Part shown: positions 48,428 through 56,401 of the stretch, piece after piece
Layout: each line of letters opens with the position of its first letter
Numbering within the stretch: the first letter of the stretch is position 1
Assembly (NCBI RefSeq): GCF_035917235.1
Contig: NZ_CP108423.1
Coordinates: forward strand, 4,617,501-4,681,500
DNA: 64,000 nucleotides
Reading direction: 5' to 3'
From: Streptomyces sp. NBC_01294
GTDB lineage: Bacteria > Actinomycetota > Actinomycetes > Streptomycetales > Streptomycetaceae
Program-made: the position numbers and the translations under genes
The notes under the pieces: generated by a model
Seen by the model: the letters and a program-made list of their open reading frames with translations, nothing else
The model's database searches: none
What the model was told of the DNA's origin: nothing

Positions 48428-49060
48428 TCAGCGCTGGGCCTCCTCCAGCAGGGTGATCTGCCGTGCGATCACGGCCGGCGGGAAGGCCTGCCCCACGTGA
48501 CCGTCCGAGCTCTTGGTGAAGGTCACGACGCAGTGCCCGGTCCGGACGACCGTGTACTGCCTCACGTGCCGGCCCGCCTCCGTCGGCGTCGAGATCTCGA
48601 ACTGCACGGCCTCGTCACCGAGCGGCGGGGCGGGCACGGTGGTCACCGTGTTCTTCCGGAGCCCGGACGGACCCTCCTGCTCGTAGTACCGGCAGGTGGT
48701 CAGGCCGTCGCGGAGCAGGGTGAAGACGATCTGCGCGGCGGATGCCTTGTACGAGGCGAGGTACGAGTTGCTCCCGTACGCGTCGTCCTTCCAGTTGAAG
48801 GTCTGCTCGGCCACGGTCGGGGCGGTGTTCACGTTCATCTCGGCGTACGCGGCGTCGAGCACGCGCCCGCAGGCGAGGTCCGACGGCGGCTTGAACCGCG
48901 GGTCCGGCTTGCGGAACGTCCGGATGCCGACCGGGTTGGTGTACGAGCCCGGGACCTCCGCGTCCGGCACCGCGGCCGCCACCACTTCGTCGGCCGTCAG
49001 CCACCGGCCGGTGACGACCGCGGCCGCCGCGGAGGCCGATGCCGACGGTGCACCCGCCAC
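48428..49060 (-). CDS. Hypothetical exported/lipoprotein-like protein, apparently 5'-truncated
   Basis: About 210 residues from the only in-frame GTG. The body has VVTGRWLTADEVVAAAVPDA, a Cys in SDLACGRVLDAAY, another in GLTTCRYYEQEG and a third in RTGHCVVTFTK, with beta-rich segments, as in Streptomyces secreted lipoproteins of the DUF3558 type. No signal peptide is present. The frame continues open upstream of the GTG for 30 codons (an Ala/Gly/Ser-rich linker like that behind a lipobox) up to the RidA stop, with no start codon. This looks like a lipoprotein gene that lost its signal-peptide end at the border with RidA and the mobile region. It may be a pseudogene. The DUF3558 comparison is tentative. 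Confidence 0.55.
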   Translation of the reverse strand: MAGAPSASASAAAAVVTGRWLTADEVVAAAVPDAEVPGSYTNPVGIRTFRKPDPRFKPPSDLACGRVLDAAYAEMNVNTAPTVAEQTFNWKDDAYGSNSYLASYKASAAQIVFTLLRDGLTTCRYYEQEGPSGLRKNTVTTVPAPPLGDEAVQFEISTPTEAGRHVRQYTVVRTGHCVVTFTKSSDGHVGQAFPPAVIARQITLLEEAQR

Positions 49061-49153
49061 CGAAGCCGATGAAGACGGCGCACCCGAGCCCGCGCCCCCG
49101 GCCCCGGCCGAAGCCCCGCCCAGCTGGGCTACCCATCGATACGCCGTTCGAAG

Positions 49154-49564
49154 TCAGTCAGGCAGCGCCACGGTGAGATCCACCTCGACGAGCTGTCCGG
49201 GAAAGCCCAGCTGGGCAACGCCCAAGAGCGTGCTGGCGGTGGTGAATGCCGGCCCCAGGGCAGAGTCGGTGAGCCGACGCCATGCGGCTCCGAGCATGTC
49301 CCTCTCGTCGCTCCGCACGTAGATCACTGACCGCACTACGTGTTGCGGCTGGGCACTCGCCGCGGCCAGGGCAGTGAGCGCGTTCGCGACCACCTGGTCG
49401 ACCTGCGTCTCGAGGGAACCGGCACCGACGAGGTCACCGTTCCGATCAAGCGGGCACTGTCCCGCCAGGTAGGCCGTACGCCCTGCCTCTACCACCGTGA
49501 TGTGGTGGTAGCCGGGCGTCTCATGCAGCTGCTCGGGGTTGATGCGGGTGATCTTCTCAGTCAT
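49154..49564 (-). CDS. RidA/YjgF-family protein
   Basis: A 136-aa protein of the RidA family, which deaminates reactive enamine/imine intermediates. Family elements are TAYLAGQCPLDRNGDLVG, LETQVDQVVANALTALAAA and, at the end, LVEVDLTVAL. The usual arginine after 'RSVIYVRSDER' is in place, but the substrate arginine near the C-terminus (xPxRxxV) reads GFPGQLVEV, so it belongs to a divergent Rid subgroup. The ATG at 49564 has no clear site; an in-frame GTG is 20 codons upstream. Its stop lies at the edge of the truncated lipoprotein-like gene. Confidence 0.85.
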   Translation of the reverse strand: MTEKITRINPEQLHETPGYHHITVVEAGRTAYLAGQCPLDRNGDLVGAGSLETQVDQVVANALTALAAASAQPQHVVRSVIYVRSDERDMLGAAWRRLTDSALGPAFTTASTLLGVAQLGFPGQLVEVDLTVALPD

Positions 49565-49715
49565 GTCCGCGAGTTTGCCCAGCGTGGTTCCGGCACGCAC
49601 CGCAATTTCCCCACCGGCAAGCACTCCGCAGCAACCTGAGGTTATAGAACAAGCTGAGACCGTGTTGGAGATCTGCCGTATCCCTGGGCTGGTGGGGGCG
49701 TTGGTGCTTGTGTGG

Positions 49716-49901
49716 GTGGCTCTGGGTATCCCGTCGAATCTGACGGGCGCTCAGTGGGCGCTGGTGGAGCCGCTGCTGCCGCCGGCGCGGGGAGGGCCGA
49801 GGGCGGGCGACGCGAGGAGCACCCACGTCGGCGGATGGTGGACGCGATCTTCTACGTGGTCCGCACGGGGTGCGCCTGGCGGCAGCTGCCCAAGGACTTC
49901 C
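49716..49901 (+). pseudogene. IS5-family transposase, 5' fragment with frameshift
   Basis: The N-terminus of an IS5-type transposase (DUF4096 region): NLTGAQWALVEPLLPPARGG in one frame, then EEHPRRRMVDAIFYVVRTG followed by CAWRQLPKDF in another. A one-base indel near 49812 breaks the frame. The fragment stops abruptly at 49901, and the missing part of the same gene resumes at 53752 (CCCTGGCCAACGGTG, encoding PWPTVYWYF). The gap between the two is filled by the recombinase element. Confidence 0.85.
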
Positions 49902-49911
49902 TATTAGTTAC

Positions 49912-49920
49912 GTGGAATCA
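49912..49920 (+). repeat. Left terminal repeat GTGGAATCA
   Basis: Nine bases identical to the inverted copy at the right end, 10 bases inside the left junction. A candidate recombination core or recombinase arm site. Confidence 0.55.
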
Positions 49921-49922
49921 CG

Positions 49923-49953
49923 CGCCGCAGGATGCAGCTCGTATCCTGCGGCG
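49923..49953. repeat. Hairpin at the left end of the element
   Basis: Perfect 11-bp arms CGCCGCAGGAT (49923-49933) and ATCCTGCGGCG (49943-49953) with a 9-base loop, directly after the left terminal repeat and before the first recombinase. It could be recombinase-binding arms or an mRNA structure insulating the element from outside transcription. Confidence 0.65.
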
Positions 49954-49976
49954 TCCCCACGTACTGAGGAGATCCG

Positions 49977-51047
49977 TTGGGCAGCGCGGTGGTGCTGGAG
50001 GAGAAGTGGCCGGTCCTGGGCCGGCATGAGCGGGCGGCCGAGTGGCTGCAGGTATGGACGGAGCTGGGTCGTGCTCCGCGGACGATCGACGCGTACGCGC
50101 GGGGACTGGCCGAGTACCTGCTGGTCTGTGAGCGGGACGGGATCAATCCTGTTGCCGCCAAGCGTTTGCACGTGGCGGCGTTCGTGAAGGAGCTGAGCAC
50201 GCGGCCGAGCCGTCGAGGAGGCAATGTCGTCGTTCTGGACTCCGGGGCTGGTCTGGCGAATGCGACGCTGCAGCAGAGGCTGGTGCCGGTTCGGCTGTTC
50301 TACGACTACCTCATCGAGGAAGGCCTTCGGGAGTCGAACCCGGTCGGCCGGGGTCGCTACACGCCCAGCAGGAACTTCGGCGGCCACCAGCGCGGCCTGG
50401 TGCCCCGGCTTACGAAGCTGCCTTGGATTCCGGGCGAACAGCAGTGGCTCGACCTGCTGGCCGTCGCACGTGACGAGCCGGTACGCAACCGGGTCATGCT
50501 CGCTCTCGCCTATGACGCGGCCTTGCGTCGCGAGGAACTGTGCTCGCTGCGGACCGACGACCTTGACCCAGCTCACCGGACCCTCCGGATTCGGGCCGAG
50601 ACGACGAAGACCCGGCGCGAACGCGTCGTTCCCTACTCGGCGGCGACCGGCGTCCTGCTGTCCGACTACCTCACGCATCGGGCCACGATCAGCCGGGCCC
50701 GCGGACCGCTGTTCTTGTCCGAGTCACGCCGCAACTACGGCCAGCCGCTGACCCTGTGGACGTGGTCGAAGGTGATCAGGCGTGTCGCTCTCGCCGCCGA
50801 CCTGCCGCGGTTCTCGACCCATACCACTCGGCATCTGTGCTTGACCGACCTGGCCAGGATGGGCTGGGAACTGCACGCCATCGCCTCCTTCGCCGGACAC
50901 CGCAGCACTGAGTCAACGCTGACCTACATTCATCTCTCGGGCCGTGACCTGGCGGAGAAACTGAACCGCGGCATGCAGCAGATCCACTCCTGGCGCGTGG
51001 ACATGCTCACCCGAGGCGGCCTTGCCCCTGAGGCGGTCGCCGAGTGA
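49977..51047 (+). CDS. Tyrosine recombinase (TnpA-like)
   Basis: A 356-aa site-specific recombinase. The N-terminal SAM-like core-binding domain (APRTIDAYARGLAEYLLV...) is followed by the catalytic domain. The residues can be followed: Arg in YDAALRREELCSLRTDDL, HxxR in FSTHTTRHLCLTDLARMG, GH in SFAGHRSTESTLTY, and the nucleophile Tyr in LTYIHLS. The TTG start is chosen for GAGGAGA a few bases upstream. The second recombinase begins at or overlaps its stop. Acts with the next gene product in strand exchange at the element ends (family knowledge from Tn554). Confidence 0.9.
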   Translation: MGSAVVLEEKWPVLGRHERAAEWLQVWTELGRAPRTIDAYARGLAEYLLVCERDGINPVAAKRLHVAAFVKELSTRPSRRGGNVVVLDSGAGLANATLQQRLVPVRLFYDYLIEEGLRESNPVGRGRYTPSRNFGGHQRGLVPRLTKLPWIPGEQQWLDLLAVARDEPVRNRVMLALAYDAALRREELCSLRTDDLDPAHRTLRIRAETTKTRRERVVPYSAATGVLLSDYLTHRATISRARGPLFLSESRRNYGQPLTLWTWSKVIRRVALAADLPRFSTHTTRHLCLTDLARMGWELHAIASFAGHRSTESTLTYIHLSGRDLAEKLNRGMQQIHSWRVDMLTRGGLAPEAVAE

Positions 51048-51216
51048 CCGCACAACCGAGAACGGCGGGGCCGACAAGCCGTCCGACCTGGGCATGGTCC
51101 CTCGACCTTGCACGCTATGACCGTCGCGTCGCGGCCTGCTCACGGAGGCCGAGGCGGACACACTCCTGACGCTCAGCATCGATCAGCTCCGGAGCGACGG
51201 CCTCAGCCCCGACGCG

Positions 51217-53388
51217 GTGCCTCTGCGGCCGATCGTGCGGTTGGCGCGGCCGCTGGCGGACGCTCTCGCCAGCATGCACTGGCCACCGGACGACCGTCAC
51301 CAGCGGCGGTTCGCTCGGGACGCGGCCGGCCTGGTACTGATCCGCTGCGGCGAGCTTCGCCGGGCCTTCTGGGGCTGGTCGACGGGTGACTGGGTGGACC
51401 TGGTGGACACCAGCGGCGCCGACTTCCGACGCTCGTGGGGCGGGCAGATCGGCCCCAACTCCCGGCCGTTCGTGATCGCTCTTGCCTACCTGCTCGGCGA
51501 GTTCGCCGCCTTCGACCGGCTCGGTCGCTTCCAGCGGCCGGCCCTGGCCAGCCGGGTGTTCGGTGCCGATCCCGTCGACGATGCCGTCGGGCGGATCTCC
51601 ACCGTCCTGGCCGACTGGGGCTATCGCCGTGACGCCGACAAGATGGCCGCAGTGATCTGCCAGACGCTGCTGCTGAACCGCAGTCCGCTGCTGGAGGACC
51701 TGTCCACCGAGGCCCTGGCCGCACTGCGCCTCCATCCGGCGATGAGCGGCCAGTGGGGCAAGGATTTCTACGGCCTCCAGAGGGCGGTCGCGGCGCTCGG
51801 CCACGCGGACCCGCCACCGTCACGGCACGAGGCCGGACCGGCCGCGATGGAGGGCGTCCCCGCTTCCTGGGCAGCTTCGGTCGAGCACTGGTACGCGACA
51901 TCGACGCTGACTCCGAAGATCCGCAGCGGCTACCGCAGCGTGCTCGCCAAAATCGGCCGCTGGCTGGCCGCCGAACACCCCGAGATCACCGAGCCCGGCC
52001 AGTGGACCCGACAGACGTGCGCGTCCTGGGTCGCAGCCGTGGACCGCATGAGCGTCGGAGACTTCTCCCAGTGGACCCACGGCATGCAATCGCAGAACCG
52101 CCTGGGCAAACCGCTCACGCCACAGACAAAGTCCGGCTATCTCAAAGTGCCCCGCGCATTCTTCCGTGACCTGCACGAATGGGAACTGATCCCGCGCCGC
52201 TTCGACCCCGCCCACGCCCTGAGAACGCCACGAAGCGTCCGAGCCCTGATGGGCCCGGACCCGCGGGTGATCGCCGATGACATCTGGGCCAAGCTGCTCT
52301 GGGCTGGCCTGAACCTCGAGCCCGGCGACCTGCCGACCATGGACGGCCGTACCTATCCCGTCGAGCTGATCCGGGCCATCACGCTGACCTGGCTGTTCGC
52401 CGGCCAACGCAGCGACGAGATCGCCCGCCTCCGGGTGGGCTGCATCCGCTGGCAGTACGACGGCCTGCCCATCCCCGGCGACTCCGGAGAGGTCCTCGCT
52501 CGCGACGCCGTCTGCACGCTGGACGTGCCGACCCACAAGACCGGCACCGCGTTCACCAAACCCGTCGATCCACTCCTGGGCCAAGCCATCGAAACATGGC
52601 AGGCCGTCAGACCCGCTCAGCCGCCGATGCTCGACCGCAAGACCAACGAGTACGCCGACTTCCTGTTCGCCCACCGCGCCCGCCGGGTCGCCAAGCACTA
52701 CATCAACACGGCGATCATCCCGATGCTCTGCCGCAAGGCCGGCGTCCCCAACGCCGATGTCCGCGGCAACATCACCAGCCACCGGGCCCGGTCCACCATC
52801 GCCAGCCAGCTCTACAACGCCAAGGAGCCCATGACCCTCTTCGAGCTGCAGGAATGGCTGGGCCACCGAACTCCCGAGGCCACCACGCACTACGCGAAGC
52901 TCACCCCGAACACCCTGGCCAGGGCCTACAACGACGCCGGCTACTTCGCCAGAAACGTACGCACCATCGAAGTCCTCGTCGACCGTGACGCGGTCGCCTC
53001 CGGCGCCGCTGCCAGCGGCGAACCCTGGCAGTACTACGACCTCGGCCACGGCTGGTGCACCTACACCTTCTTCGAGCAATGCCAGCACCGCATGGCCTGC
53101 GCACGCTGCGACTTCTACACCCCGAAGCAGTCCAGCAAAGGCCAGCTGCTGGAAGCGAAGGACAACCTGCAGAAGATGCTGGCCAACATCCCCCTCACCG
53201 ACGACGAACGAGCCGCCGTCGACGACGGCCAGGCCGCACTGGACCAACTGCTCGAACGGCTCACCGATGTCCCGACCCCTGCCGGGCCGACACCACGGCA
53301 GATCGGCGTCCCGGCCACCGCGACGCTGCTACCGATCGTCGATCTCAAGGCCGGGGGCCGGCCGTGCTCCGGCGGTGAGACATGCTGA
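51217..53388 (+). CDS. Large tyrosine recombinase (TnpB-like), N-terminus probably frameshifted
   Basis: A recombinase of at least 723 aa. The core-binding region (SWAASVEHWYATSTLTPKIR...) precedes the catalytic domain. Catalytic Arg lies in WLFAGQRSDEIARLRVGC, HxxR in ITSHRARSTIASQLYN, GH in WLGHRTPEATTHY, and the Tyr in THYAKLTPN. The C-terminus has a cysteine cluster (HGWCTYTFFEQCQH, then ACARCDFY) and a coiled-coil tail, as in TnpB-type proteins. The natural start would be the GTG at 51044 overlapping the TnpA stop. Its frame (TAQPRTAGPTSRPTWAWSL...) meets the main frame only through a one-base shift near 51136, where ARYDRRVAA would join LLTEAEADTLLTLS. From 51217 the product lacks that N-terminus. 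Confidence 0.82.
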   Translation: MPLRPIVRLARPLADALASMHWPPDDRHQRRFARDAAGLVLIRCGELRRAFWGWSTGDWVDLVDTSGADFRRSWGGQIGPNSRPFVIALAYLLGEFAAFDRLGRFQRPALASRVFGADPVDDAVGRISTVLADWGYRRDADKMAAVICQTLLLNRSPLLEDLSTEALAALRLHPAMSGQWGKDFYGLQRAVAALGHADPPPSRHEAGPAAMEGVPASWAASVEHWYATSTLTPKIRSGYRSVLAKIGRWLAAEHPEITEPGQWTRQTCASWVAAVDRMSVGDFSQWTHGMQSQNRLGKPLTPQTKSGYLKVPRAFFRDLHEWELIPRRFDPAHALRTPRSVRALMGPDPRVIADDIWAKLLWAGLNLEPGDLPTMDGRTYPVELIRAITLTWLFAGQRSDEIARLRVGCIRWQYDGLPIPGDSGEVLARDAVCTLDVPTHKTGTAFTKPVDPLLGQAIETWQAVRPAQPPMLDRKTNEYADFLFAHRARRVAKHYINTAIIPMLCRKAGVPNADVRGNITSHRARSTIASQLYNAKEPMTLFELQEWLGHRTPEATTHYAKLTPNTLARAYNDAGYFARNVRTIEVLVDRDAVASGAAASGEPWQYYDLGHGWCTYTFFEQCQHRMACARCDFYTPKQSSKGQLLEAKDNLQKMLANIPLTDDERAAVDDGQAALDQLLERLTDVPTPAGPTPRQIGVPATATLLPIVDLKAGGRPCSGGETC

Positions 53389-53392
53389 GGCC

Positions 53393-53719
53393 ATGGAACC
53401 CAGCCATGACCACTTCCTCGACCATGAGGCATTGCCCTTGCCCGAGCCCTGGACGCAGATTCTCGACGCGGGGGTCAGGGCCTCGCTGGAAGGGCAACTG
53501 CACGTCGAGGTCGGCGAAGGGCATCCGCTCTTCGGGAAGTCGGTGACCGCACTGGCCCGCTGCGAGGTCTGCGACGAGGTGCTGTTCGGTATCAACGGTG
53601 CCCCGTCTTTCGCGCAGGTGCATCTGACCTGGCGCCAAGCTCCTGACACGCCTCCGTGGCCCTGGACCGAGTTCCTCTCGTCACCACTGTTCGACGACCT
53701 CGCCGATCATGCTCACTGA
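53393..53719 (+). CDS. Hypothetical protein carried by the element
   Basis: A 108-aa protein, not recognised. It starts MEPSHDHFLDHEALPLPEPW, 4 bases after the TnpB stop, with GAGG before the ATG, so it is co-transcribed. It has one CxxC pair (ARCEVCDEVLFG), an aromatic/proline-rich C-terminal part (PPWPWTEFLSSPLFDD) and an acidic character. It is not similar to TnpC of Tn554. It could be a passenger or an accessory factor for recombination. Confidence 0.65.
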   Translation: MEPSHDHFLDHEALPLPEPWTQILDAGVRASLEGQLHVEVGEGHPLFGKSVTALARCEVCDEVLFGINGAPSFAQVHLTWRQAPDTPPWPWTEFLSSPLFDDLADHAH

Positions 53720-53738
53720 CCACCGCGCTTGACGAATC

Positions 53739-53747
53739 TGATTCCAC
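53739..53747 (-). repeat. Right terminal repeat (inverted GTGGAATCA)
   Basis: TGATTCCAC, the complement of the left-end repeat, 4 bases from the right junction with the transposase gene. Confidence 0.55.
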
Positions 53748-53751
53748 AGAA

Positions 53752-54236
53752 CGCCCTGGCCAACGGTGTACTGGTACTTCACCTGGTGGCACGACGACGG
53801 CACCGTCGAGCGGGTCCACGACGCTCTGCGCGGCCGGGTCCGCCGGGCCGACGGCAGGAACGCCGAGCCGAGCGCGGGGCTGATCGACCCGCAGTCTGTG
53901 CGCACGGCCGATACGGTTCCGGCTGACACGAGGGGCTTCGACGCGGGCAAGTTGGTCAAGGGCCGCAAGCGGTTCATCGTCACCGACACCCTCGGTCTGC
54001 TCCTGGCCGTTCATGTGGTCGCCGCGAACATCCAGGATCGCGACGGCGCGAAGCGCCCGCTGCTCTGGACTCGGCCGGGCAATCCGGGAGTTCGGAAAAT
54101 CTGGGCAGCAGCCCGCCCGGTCCGGACCCTGATCCGCTGGGCAGTGATCGGCATCATGGTCCGCCGGCTCACCCGAGGCCGGCCGGCAACACGACAGGGC
54201 CAGCGCCCGCTGACGATGTACAGCTCTGATCAGTGA
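53752..54236 (+). pseudogene. IS5-family transposase, 3' fragment with internal deletion
   Basis: Continuation of the transposase interrupted at 49901. It has VYWYFTWWHDDGTVERVHDA, then LIDPQSVRTADTV (DDE-region Asp), KGRKRFIVTDTLGLLL and ANIQDRDGAKRPLLWT. After RKIWA the sequence jumps to RTLIRWAVIGIMVRRLTRG, which is the extreme C-terminus of this family. The stretch with the last catalytic Glu is therefore deleted. Even without the inserted element this gene would be dead. Confidence 0.85.
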
Positions 54237-54271
54237 CGGGCTCCCAGCGGGTGGCCTGGTTGGATAGGGGC

Positions 54272-54766
54272 ATGAGCAGCGGCAACCACCAAGAATCGGG
54301 CCTCTCCAAGAGTGTCTGGAGTGACACCGACTTCGAGGAGATGGGGTGGCACGACACCACCATCCACGGCCTGTACGTGCAACAGACCGACGACATCCCG
54401 CCGCGTCTGCTGCTCGACCTCGACTACATCGTCCGCTGGGTCCACCCAGTGCGGCCCGCGAAGAGTTTCTCCTTCTGGGTCTCCCCTGCGACGCTCGTCT
54501 TCGAAGACGTTTGGGCCCTTGAGGGGGAACTCGGGTTCAAGGACACGTCCCCGGAGCTGGAGATCGACGACGTGCACCGGTTGGTGCCGGACGACGGCAG
54601 GCAGGACCTGCCGCAATGGCACATTCAGGGTCACGCCTTCGACCTGAAGTTCCGCGCGTCGGGCTTCCGGCAGTACTTCCGGCATGTCCCACGACTCACC
54701 GCTACCCAGGTCCTGTCCAACGCCGAGCGCGGAGGCTGCTGCTTTACCGAGATCGGGTTCAGCTGA
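54272..54766 (+). CDS. Hypothetical protein, 164 aa
   Basis: Not recognised with confidence. A cytoplasmic protein starting MSSGNHQESGLSKSVWSD. The body alternates beta strands and aromatic residues (MGWHDTTIHGLYVQ, LLLDLDYIVRWVHPV, SFWVSPATLVFEDVWALEGE, WHIQGHAFDLKFRASGFRQY) and ends in CCFTEIGFS. This is the profile of a small single-domain beta-rich protein; such sequences occur near polymorphic-toxin and mobile loci as immunity-like proteins, but no toxin is nearby. It directly follows the dead transposase. A start 13 codons earlier is in frame with poorer context. Confidence 0.65.
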   Translation: MSSGNHQESGLSKSVWSDTDFEEMGWHDTTIHGLYVQQTDDIPPRLLLDLDYIVRWVHPVRPAKSFSFWVSPATLVFEDVWALEGELGFKDTSPELEIDDVHRLVPDDGRQDLPQWHIQGHAFDLKFRASGFRQYFRHVPRLTATQVLSNAERGGCCFTEIGFS

Positions 54767-54911
54767 GCAAGCAAGGCGCCACAGCAACCACGGTGAACGA
54801 CTTTCCCCTCACCGGATGCGTGCCGCGCGATGAAGTTGGATATCTCCGTGCAGTCGACGTATTCCCCACTTGGTGCAGCTCGCATCGCATCAGTCAGAGC
54901 AGAGCTCGGAG

Positions 54912-54936
54912 GGTGGTCAGGGTGGTCAGGGTGGTC
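54912..54936. repeat. 9-bp tandem repeat
   Basis: GGTGGTCAG is repeated nearly three times in the 209-bp gap between the unknown 164-aa gene and the convergent aminotransferase. A short inverted repeat CGGGC...GCCCG follows at 54936-54951. Confidence 0.6.
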
Positions 54937-54975
54937 GGGCAGTGCTGCCCGCCCTCACCCCCTCCTGTCACCCCG

Positions 54976-56220
54976 TCATGTTCCTTGTCGACCCCCGTAC
55001 TCCTGCAGCGCGCGGCCCAGGCGGGATACGCCCTCGGTGATTTCGGGCGGGGTGTGCGTCGTGAAGGACAGGCGGAGGGTTCGGGGGTCCGGAGGGCCCG
55101 TGTAGAAGGGGGCTCCCGGGACGAAGGCGACGTCGTGGGCCACGGCCGTCTTGAGGAGGGCCGTCGCGTCGTGGTCCTCGGGGAGGCGGGCCCAGACGAA
55201 CATGCCGCCCGCGGGCAGGTTCCACTCGCAGTCCGCCGAGAGGGTCCGGCTCAGGGCCTTCTGCAGGGCGTCCCGGCGTTCGCGGTACGCCGCGCGCACC
55301 GTGGCTATGTGGGCGTCCAGGTCCACCGTCGCGAGGTAGTGCGCCGCGGCCAGCTGGTCCACCGTGGACGTGTGGAGGTCCGCCGCCTGCTTCGCGACCA
55401 CCGCGGCCCGGCGCAGCGCCGCCGGCGCCCGGAGCCAGCCCAGCCGCAGCCCCGGCGCCATGATCTTCGAGAAGCTGCCGAGCAGGGCCGTACGGTCCTC
55501 CGCGCCCGGTTGCGCCGCGAGCCACGGGACGTGGGAGCCCTCGTAGCGGAGCTCGCCGTACGGGTCGTCCTCCACCAGCCACAGCCCGAGGCGCGCGGCC
55601 GTCTCCGCCACCGCCGCCCGGCGGGCGGCCGGCAGGGTGCGTCCCGTCGGGTTCTGGAAGGTGGGGACGGTGTAGAGCAGCTTCGGCCGCTCCCGCGCGA
55701 CGAGGTCCGCCAGCGCGTCCGGGAGGATGCCCTGCTCGTCGCAGGGCACGGGCACCACCCGCGCCCCCGCCAGCCCGAAGCACTGGAGCGCCGCCAGGTA
55801 GGTGGGATTCTCGACCAGCACCACGTCCCCGGGCTCGATCAGGGTGGCGGTGATGAGGGTGAGGGCCTGCTGGGAGCCCGAGGTGATGAGGACGTCGTCC
55901 GCGTCCGTCGGCAGGCCGCGGGCCTTTGCCCGGGCCGCGACGGCCTCGCGGAGTTCCGGCACGCCCTCGGTGGTCGAGTACTGGAGCGCGCGCCGCGCCG
56001 ACACGGCGAACGCGGCGTCGTACGAGGCCCGCAGGCCCTCGGTGTCGAAGAGTTCGGGCGCGGGGAGGCCGCCGGCGAAGGAGATGATCCCGGGGCGTTG
56101 GGTGAGCGCGAGGATCTCGCGTACGGGGGAGCCCTCCACCGAGGTGGCGCGGGCGGCGAACGCGGGCGGCGGCGCAAGGGCCTTGGCGGTGGCGGCATCG
56201 GCAGCGGCAGCGGCGGACAC
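54976..56220 (-). CDS. PLP-dependent aminotransferase, class I (2-aminoadipate transaminase-like)
   Basis: A 414-aa fold-type I aminotransferase. Segments are IISFAGGLPAPELF at the N-terminus, YSTTEGVPELREAVA, ITSGSQQALTLI (PLP phosphate), NPTYLAAL, TVPTFQNPTGRTL (Asn), VEDDPYGELRY (Asp), LLGSFSKIMAPGLRLGW (Schiff-base Lys) and, near the end, DPRTLRLSF (Arg). The wording is that of the LysN/2-aminoadipate and multi-substrate group. The start is the GTG with GGAGGAG 6 bases upstream; an ATG 20 codons earlier lacks such a site. It stands alone and is divergent from the EthD-like gene. Confidence 0.92.
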   Translation of the reverse strand: MSAAAAADAATAKALAPPPAFAARATSVEGSPVREILALTQRPGIISFAGGLPAPELFDTEGLRASYDAAFAVSARRALQYSTTEGVPELREAVAARAKARGLPTDADDVLITSGSQQALTLITATLIEPGDVVLVENPTYLAALQCFGLAGARVVPVPCDEQGILPDALADLVARERPKLLYTVPTFQNPTGRTLPAARRAAVAETAARLGLWLVEDDPYGELRYEGSHVPWLAAQPGAEDRTALLGSFSKIMAPGLRLGWLRAPAALRRAAVVAKQAADLHTSTVDQLAAAHYLATVDLDAHIATVRAAYRERRDALQKALSRTLSADCEWNLPAGGMFVWARLPEDHDATALLKTAVAHDVAFVPGAPFYTGPPDPRTLRLSFTTHTPPEITEGVSRLGRALQEYGGRQGT

Positions 56221-56401
56221 GGGCAGCTCCTCCGGGAGACGGGTGCGCGCATCGTAGCGATGTGTGGTTGTAGACGGCATCTATATATCGGGTGGTGGGA
56301 CGGGGCCCTCGCCGCCCGCTCTCGCCGTCCGGCCCGCCGTTGACCCGGCCCGCCTGTTCCTTCCCGCCTGTTCCTTCCCGTCCTTCCCGACCCCTCCCGA
56401 T

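Larger units (their letters stand above)
49902..53751. mobile_element. Compact Tn554-like element with two tyrosine recombinases
   Basis: About 3.85 kb inserted in an IS5-type transposase gene. The left junction is ...GACTTCC and the right junction is CGCCCTGGCC..., which together rebuild the expected uninterrupted codons. Near the ends are inverted copies of GTGGAATCA (49912-49920 and 53739-53747). Contents are a 356-aa recombinase, a roughly 723-aa recombinase and a 108-aa unknown protein, all rightward and tightly packed. The sizes and order of the recombinases match TnpA (361 aa) and TnpB (630 aa) of Tn554; the third gene does not resemble TnpC. No duplication of target sequence is seen. 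Confidence 0.75.

Noticed and set aside
53766..54236. An intact small transposase
   Set aside because: It is only the 3' part of a split gene and lacks the segment with the last catalytic Glu.
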